Shown: positions 4,760-5,261 of the stretch, one piece after another
Layout: every line of letters starts with the position of its first letter
Position numbering within the stretch: position 1 is the first letter of the stretch
Assembly: GCA_007128515.1 (NCBI GenBank)
Contig: SKXI01000014.1
Coordinates: forward strand, 1-5,261
DNA length: 5,261 nt
Direction: 5' to 3'
Origin: Halococcaceae archaeon
Lineage (GTDB): Archaea > Halobacteriota > Halobacteria > Halobacteriales > Halalkalicoccaceae
The notes under the pieces: model-generated
The model's input: only the letters and a program-made list of their open reading frames with translations
Told to the model about the DNA's origin: nothing
The model's database searches: none
Program-made: the position numbers and the translations under genes

Positions 4760-5261
4760 ATGCGAGCAGAGACGGTTGCGGACTGCCGGTGTGAGATCGG
4801 GGAGGTGCCGATGTGGCATCCGGAGGAGAAACGGCTCTACTGGATCGACATCCCGACCGGGGAGCTGTTCCGGTACGACCCAACGACCGGGACGTACGAG
4901 CGGTGTTTCGACGGGCGTATCATCGGCGGCTACACGATCCAGGCCGACGGCTCGTTCCTCCTGTTCATGGAGGGCGGTGCGGTTCGACGCCTGGAGCCGC
5001 CCCGAGAGGGGATCGCTGGCGACGACGACCTGGAGACGATCGTCGACTCGATCCCCGGCGAGGAGGGGTCGCGGTTCAACGACGTCATCGCGGACCCACG
5101 GGGGCGGGTTTTCGGCGGGACGATGCCGACCGACGAGCACCTCGGTGCGCTCTACCGCCTCGACACCGACGGGACGGTGACGACCGTCCTCGAGGGGGTC
5201 GACCTGCCGAACGGGATGGGCTTTTCCTCCGACCGGGAGACGTTCTACCTCACCGAGTCGA
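4760..5261 (+). CDS. SMP-30/gluconolactonase-family protein, 3' end outside window
   Basis: The reading frame starts at ATG 4760 and runs off the right edge after 167 residues, a little over half of the usual ~290. The SMP-30/gluconolactonase/LRE beta-propeller signature is clear: the first metal ligand is Glu15 in GEVPMW, followed by YWIDI (27-31), Asn107 in SRFNDV, GGTM (119-122) and Asn151 in LPNGMGFS. These match the Glu-Asn-Asn part of the family's divalent-metal site; the final Asp would lie just past the edge. Members hydrolyse aldonolactones to sugar acids and need a divalent metal. It is the second lactonase-type gene here and unrelated in fold to the MBL enzyme 199 bases upstream. 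The start is supported by a TATA box about 30 nt upstream and by the family's N-terminus. No signal peptide is seen. Confidence 0.93.
   Translation, partial: MRAETVADCRCEIGEVPMWHPEEKRLYWIDIPTGELFRYDPTTGTYERCFDGRIIGGYTIQADGSFLLFMEGGAVRRLEPPREGIAGDDDLETIVDSIPGEEGSRFNDVIADPRGRVFGGTMPTDEHLGALYRLDTDGTVTTVLEGVDLPNGMGFSSDRETFYLTES

Overview
The window looks like haloarchaeal (class Halobacteria) chromosome or megaplasmid DNA. It is GC-rich with strong G/C preference at third codon positions. Its proteins are rich in Asp and Glu, especially the DJ-1/PfpI, SDR and metallo-beta-lactamase (MBL) proteins. Several genes have a TATA/BRE-like element centred about 26-30 nt before the ATG, as expected for the leaderless or near-leaderless transcripts common in haloarchaea. 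No tRNA, rRNA, CRISPR array or insertion sequence was recognised. The genus cannot be told from this sequence.

Layout. Positions 1-285 hold no confident gene. This AT-richer stretch has several palindromes, a TATA-like element and a possible small or decayed reading frame on the minus strand. Four minus-strand genes follow, given in their direction of transcription from right to left: an NAD-type short-chain dehydrogenase (3467-2685), a DJ-1/PfpI-family protein (2599-1994), and two adjacent paralogous IclR-family regulators (1887-1120 and 1050-286) that are about 65% identical by eye. A 235-bp divergent promoter region (3468-3702) separates these from the plus-strand genes. Those are a UlaG-like MBL-fold lactonase (3703-4560) and, after a 199-bp gap, an SMP-30/gluconolactonase-family protein (from 4760) cut by the right edge.

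How they may work together (inference). An SDR that can oxidise a sugar to a lactone, beside two unrelated lactonase families and IclR regulators, resembles an oxidative sugar or sugar-acid catabolic locus. As I recall, the haloarchaeal pentose and rhamnose pathways also use IclR-type regulators and dehydrogenase plus lactonase steps. The substrate cannot be read from this sequence. The DJ-1/PfpI protein may deal with reactive carbonyl by-products, but that is only a guess. The paralogous regulators probably control the divergent promoter and perhaps themselves; candidate operator palindromes are listed.
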